Assembly: GCF_900747795.2 (NCBI RefSeq)
Contig: NC_041395.2
Span: 171,857,064-171,921,063, forward strand
DNA: 64,000 nt
Direction: 5' to 3'
Origin: Erpetoichthys calabaricus
Lineage: Eukaryota > Chordata > Cladistia > Polypteriformes > Polypteridae
Positions 60,312 to 64,000 of the stretch are shown piece by piece (within the stretch, counting starts at the first letter, position 1; each line of letters begins with the position of its first letter). The notes below the pieces were generated by a model. The model searched no databases. It saw nothing but the letters and a program-made list of their open reading frames with translations, and had not been told where the DNA came from. Made by a program: the position numbers and the translations under genes.

Positions 60312-61544
60312 CTAGGGTGCTTCGCTCGCCCACCCGCGGGTTTGGTTTAGTGGATATACAATTTAAAGAGATTGTTAGTTTCATGGGAATTGTTACATAT
60401 GCATTATTTTCACTTTTATTTTAAAACTTTTGTAAAAACAATACTTTATTTCCGTCCCCGGGCATGGTTACATCTCTTTCTCGCAGGACATATAACGCTG
60501 CTCGCGTTGTGAAGGGGGTGCGGGTGAACGCACGTAAGGAGATGACGACGGATAATCTGCTGTCTTTCTGCTGCTGGTGAGCTGCCTTGTTCTGCTTGTC
60601 TCGCTGCTCCGATCATTTCAAAGCCTGTACAGCAGCTGTCCCTTTTGCCACTGTGCATCTCTGTCGCTCACGTTCGTGAATAGGGTGGTGAGGGTTAGGT
60701 TGGCTGAACGCAAGCTAAGGAGAAGCATTCTGATAATCTGCAGGCTTTTTGCTGCTGGCGAGCTGCGATGTTTTGCTTGTCCTCTTGTTCGTTGTTTTAA
60801 GAGCTTGGGAGGCACATGAAGGTGTCTGCCAACAGAAATCCAACAACTGCTAGGTTAGACGTCCGTGGACTTGCTTTAAAATGATTGTCTCACTGCCTTT
60901 GTGTCTCGCTGTGACGTTGTAAAAACAATACTTGTCCTTTATTTCTGGCCCCGGGCATGGTTAAATCTCTTTCTCAGGACGTATAATGCTGCTCACATTG
61001 TCATGGGGGGGTGGGGGCTGAACGCATGCTAAGGAGGTGCCGTCGGATCATCTGCTGCCTTTCTGCTGCTGTCGCGCTACTATCAGTCTTCCGTGCTGTA
61101 CTCCGCCCTCCTTCAATTGGACCTAACAGTCACTTAAAACAAAAAAGGCTTCAACCTGGCTGGGATGCTACAATACTTTCGAATTTTACTGCTTTCATAT
61201 TCTTTCCTTTCTCTGCATGTGTATCGCACCATTGTTTGAGCCTTTCGAATTCCACTGCATTCATGATCTCTTATCTGCCTTTTTTTCTCCCCAACGCTTT
61301 TGGGTCTCTTTCTCCACGCTGTTGTTTCTTCTTTGCTTATTCATTGACGTTTCATCTAGAACATATTGTCCTTGTACGCTTTATATGTGCTGAGAGCACA
61401 GGATCTGTGTGTGCTACGTGCCTTTACACGACTGAGTGTTATTTGATATTGTTTGCGTCTCGCAGGTCTTTTAAGTGTCTTCCAAGAAGATCACGTATCG
61501 TTGCCCTGCTTTTCCTTTCCAGGATTTTTTTTATAATAGAGAGA
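60312..61544 (-). mobile_element. Non-autonomous Helitron with three internal modules
   Basis: The minus strand starts TCTCTATTATAAAAAAAATC after A and ends CGAGCGAAGCACC then CTAG and T. Inside, a module with ATTTCCGTCCCCGGGCATGG, CTGAACGCA-like, AAGGAG, GATAATCTGC and CTGCTGC occurs about three times, starting near 60448, 60660 and 60940, with moderate divergence. It shares both ends with the element at 38389-38946 but is more than twice as long. Open frames here, including one of 209 codons at 61011, look accidental. Confidence 0.75.
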
Positions 61545-61754
61545 TATGATATCTGTGAATTCGTAGTTCCTACAGAGTTGATGAAAGTGGACCACAAATA
61601 TAACACTCCCTCCTTTGTTTCACAGAGGGGATATGGTTAATTTAGTCATTTTTTTTCCCCTCATAACCCTCCATGTCCGTAAAAACAGAATATTAATTAA
61701 TTATTATTTAGGCTTTTTATGACCATTTAAATGAAGCAGTTCTAAGAAGTGAGC

Positions 61755-61756
<2 letters not shown>

Positions 61757-61804
<48 letters not shown>
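61757..61804. repeat. (TA)n microsatellite
   Basis: About 24 TA units directly against the left end of the Tc1-like element. Such a tract offers many TA target sites. Confidence 0.95.
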
Positions 61805-61807
<3 letters not shown>

Positions 61808-63401
61808 TGCATCCACAAAGTATTCACAGCACATCACTTTTTCACCTTTTGTTATGTTACAGCCTTATTCCAAAATGGATTAAATTCATTTTTTTCCTCA
61901 GAATTCTGCACACAACACCCCATACTGACAACGTGAAAAAATGTTTACTTGAGGTTTTTGCAAATTTATTAAAAGTAAAAAAACTGAGAAATCACATGTA
62001 CATAAGTATTCACAGCCTTTGCTCAATACTTTGTCGATGTACCTTTGGCAGCAATTGCAGCCTCAAGTCTTGTTGAATATGATGCCACAAGCTTGGCACA
62101 TCTATCCTTGGCCAGTTTCTCCCATTCCTCTTTGCAGCACCTCTCAAGCTCCAGCAGGTTGGATGGGAAGCGTCGGTGCACAGCCATTTTAAGATCTCTC
62201 CAGAGATGTTCAATCGAATTCAAGTCTGGGCTCTGGCTGGGCCACTCAAGGACATTCACAGAGTTGTCCTGAAGCCACTCTTTTGATATCTCCGCTGTGT
62301 GCTTAGGGTCGTTGTCCTGCTGAAAGATGAACCGTCACCCCAGTCTGAGGTCAAGGTTTTCATCCAGGATGTCTCTGTACATTGCTGCAGTCATCTTTCC
62401 CTTTGTCTGACTAGTCTCCCAGTTCCTGCCGCTGAAAAACATCCCCACAGCATGATGCTGCCGCCCCCATGCTTCACTGTAGGGATGGTGCCAGGTTTCC
62501 TCCAAACATGACGCCTGGCATTCACACCAAAGAGTTCAATCTTTATCTCATCAGACCAGAGAATTTTCTTTCTCCTGGTCTGAGAGTCCTTCAGGTGCCT
62601 TTTGGCAAACTCCAGGCGGGCTGCCATGTGCCTTTTACTAAGGAGTGGCTTCCGTCTGGCCACTCTACCATACAGGCCTGATTAGTGGATTGCTGCAGAG
62701 ATGGTTGTCCTTCTGCAAGGTTCTTCTCTCTCCACAGAGGACCTCTGGAGCTCTGACAGAGTGACCATCGGGTTCTTGGTCACCTCCCTGACTAAGGCCC
62801 TTCTCCCCCAATCGCTCAGTTTAGATGGCCGGCCAGCTCTAGGAAGAGTCCTGGTGGTTTCGAACTTCTTCCACTTACGGATGATGGAGACCACTGTGCT
62901 CATTGGGACCTTCAAAACAGCAGAAATTTTTCTGTAACCTTCCCCAGATATGTGCCTCGAGACAATCCTGTCTCGGAGGTCTACAGACAATTCCTTTGAC
63001 TTCATGCTTGGTTTATGCTCTGACATGAACTGTCAACTGTGGGACCGTATATAGACAGGTGTGTGCCTTTCCAAATCATGTCCAGTCAACTGAATTTACC
63101 ACAGGTGGACTCCAATTGAGCTGCAGAAACATCTCAAGGATGATCAGGGGAAACAGGATGCACCTGAGCTCATTTCGAGCTTCACGGCAAAGGCTGTGAA
63201 TACTTATGTACATGTGCTTTCTCAATTTTTTTTATTTTTAATAAATTTGCAAAAACCTCAAGTAAACTTTTTTCACGTTGTCATTATGGGGTGTTGTGTG
63301 TAGAATTCTGAGGAAAAAAATTAATTTAATCCATTTTGGAATAAGGCTGTAACATAACAAAATGTGGAAAACAGTGATGCGCTGTGAATACTTTCCAGAT
63401 G
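61805..63401 (-). mobile_element. Tc1-like transposon, nearly complete
   Basis: Inverted repeats of about 190-220 bases (61805-62015 and 63195-63401) share AAGTATTCACAGC and TTATGTTACAGCCTTATTCC. The left end CAGTGCATCC abuts TA; the right end stops at CCAGATG, about 8 bases short of mirroring it. The minus strand encodes the transposase in three pieces. At 63026-62682 is MSEHKPSMKSKELSVDLRDR with paired helix-turn-helix and a GRPSKLSD hook. At 62663-62391 is [15 protein letters not shown] with the first Asp and [17 protein letters not shown]. From about 62330 to 62023 come QQDNDPKH with the second Asp and WPSQSPDLNSIEHLWRDLKM with the final Glu. Frame changes, probably from small deletions, separate the pieces, so it is not active by itself. 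Sequence preservation is high, so it is young relative to the other Tc1 relics. Confidence 0.9.
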
Positions 63402-64000
63402 GCTAAAAAAAAGCACCAAAAATACAAGGGGCTTATGACACTGCATGTTTACTGTTTATATGTAGCTTACTTGCTTTCAGTAAATTATTATAGTTGAACT
63501 GGAATAAATCTTTTAAACTGTGTATGAATAAAAACTCCTGAATATGTTAGCTGATTCAACAATTAGAGATATTTAATACAATAATATTCTCTTAATCGGA
63601 TTGATTTTAAATTCCCAAATTTTATAGAACCCATCCAATACATTTTGGTCATAGAAGTGATCAGCGATATCAATAGTTATCAGCGTAAAGACATTTTATT
63701 CTTGAAGTTTTTTTGTAATTCCGTAGACCTCCCAGTGTCCAAATTTCAGTTATTGACAAGATGGGAAAAGATTTCCCCATGTAACTACAAATGAGAAGGG
63801 GGAATTCATCATATGTATTAAGAAGAATATAGTCATCTATGGCTACATGGTTGACCTTGTGTTTACACATTAAATTTATTTAGTGATATTTTCCTTTGCT
63901 GGTATATGTGTTGATGTAGTGGCCATAGCAGCTTTGTAGTAATACATTTACCTTTAAATCTGCCAGACAAATTCATCTTCCTTTGCTTGAATCACAAACC
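63402..64000. other. IWS1 intron 2, right part
   Basis: AT-rich, no exon or repeat recognised before the window ends. Confidence 0.55.

Noticed and set aside
61011-61640. 209-codon plus-strand frame, Cys/Phe/Leu-rich
   Set aside because: It lies inside a non-autonomous Helitron and shows no domain. I kept it only as a point within the Helitron finding.

Overview
The window is vertebrate nuclear DNA, most likely from a ray-finned fish. It has spliced genes with long introns, a cytosolic tRNA gene, many SINEs of the V-SINE type, several Helitrons, Tc1-like transposons and LINE fragments. A non-teleost fish such as a bichir or reedfish would fit, but that is a guess from repeat content; the sequence alone does not prove the species.

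Layout. Positions 1-10.4 kb are almost wholly repeats: the 3' end of a Helitron, a SINE, a TG/TA/CA microsatellite, a decayed Tc1-like element, a palindromic foldback element made of 20/21-bp units with a SINE inside it, and a LINE relic on the minus strand. At 10.8-11.4 kb a minus-strand exon encodes a membrane-anchored coiled-coil protein that I do not recognise. A short Helitron follows at 11.9-12.7 kb, and then mostly unique DNA to 22 kb with one LTR-like fossil. From 22.6 to 43.3 kb lies a claudin gene on the plus strand with two alternative first exons and four shared exons. It closely matches the CLDN10a/CLDN10b arrangement known from mammals. Its introns hold SINEs, a Ty3/Gypsy fossil and a Helitron. 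DUSP28 follows on the same strand (two exons, 44.25-50.94 kb); its intron is packed with mobile elements, including a LINE inside a Tc1-like element. After SINE relics, a foldback repeat and a decayed IS630/Tc1-type transposase, a tRNA-Pro(AGG) gene lies on the minus strand at 56.7 kb. The first two coding exons of IWS1 begin at 57.33 kb, downstream of a CpG-containing promoter. The rest of IWS1 lies beyond the right edge. Its second intron carries a Helitron with repeated modules and a nearly complete Tc1-like transposon.

Functions. The genes are unrelated: a tight-junction channel protein, an atypical dual-specificity phosphatase, a transcription-elongation factor and a tRNA. There is no sign that they form one pathway. 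The most unusual structure is the palindromic foldback element at 6.37-7.92 kb. I found no evidence for a new multi-gene system. All family calls come from reading translated sequence against remembered family motifs; no search was run.
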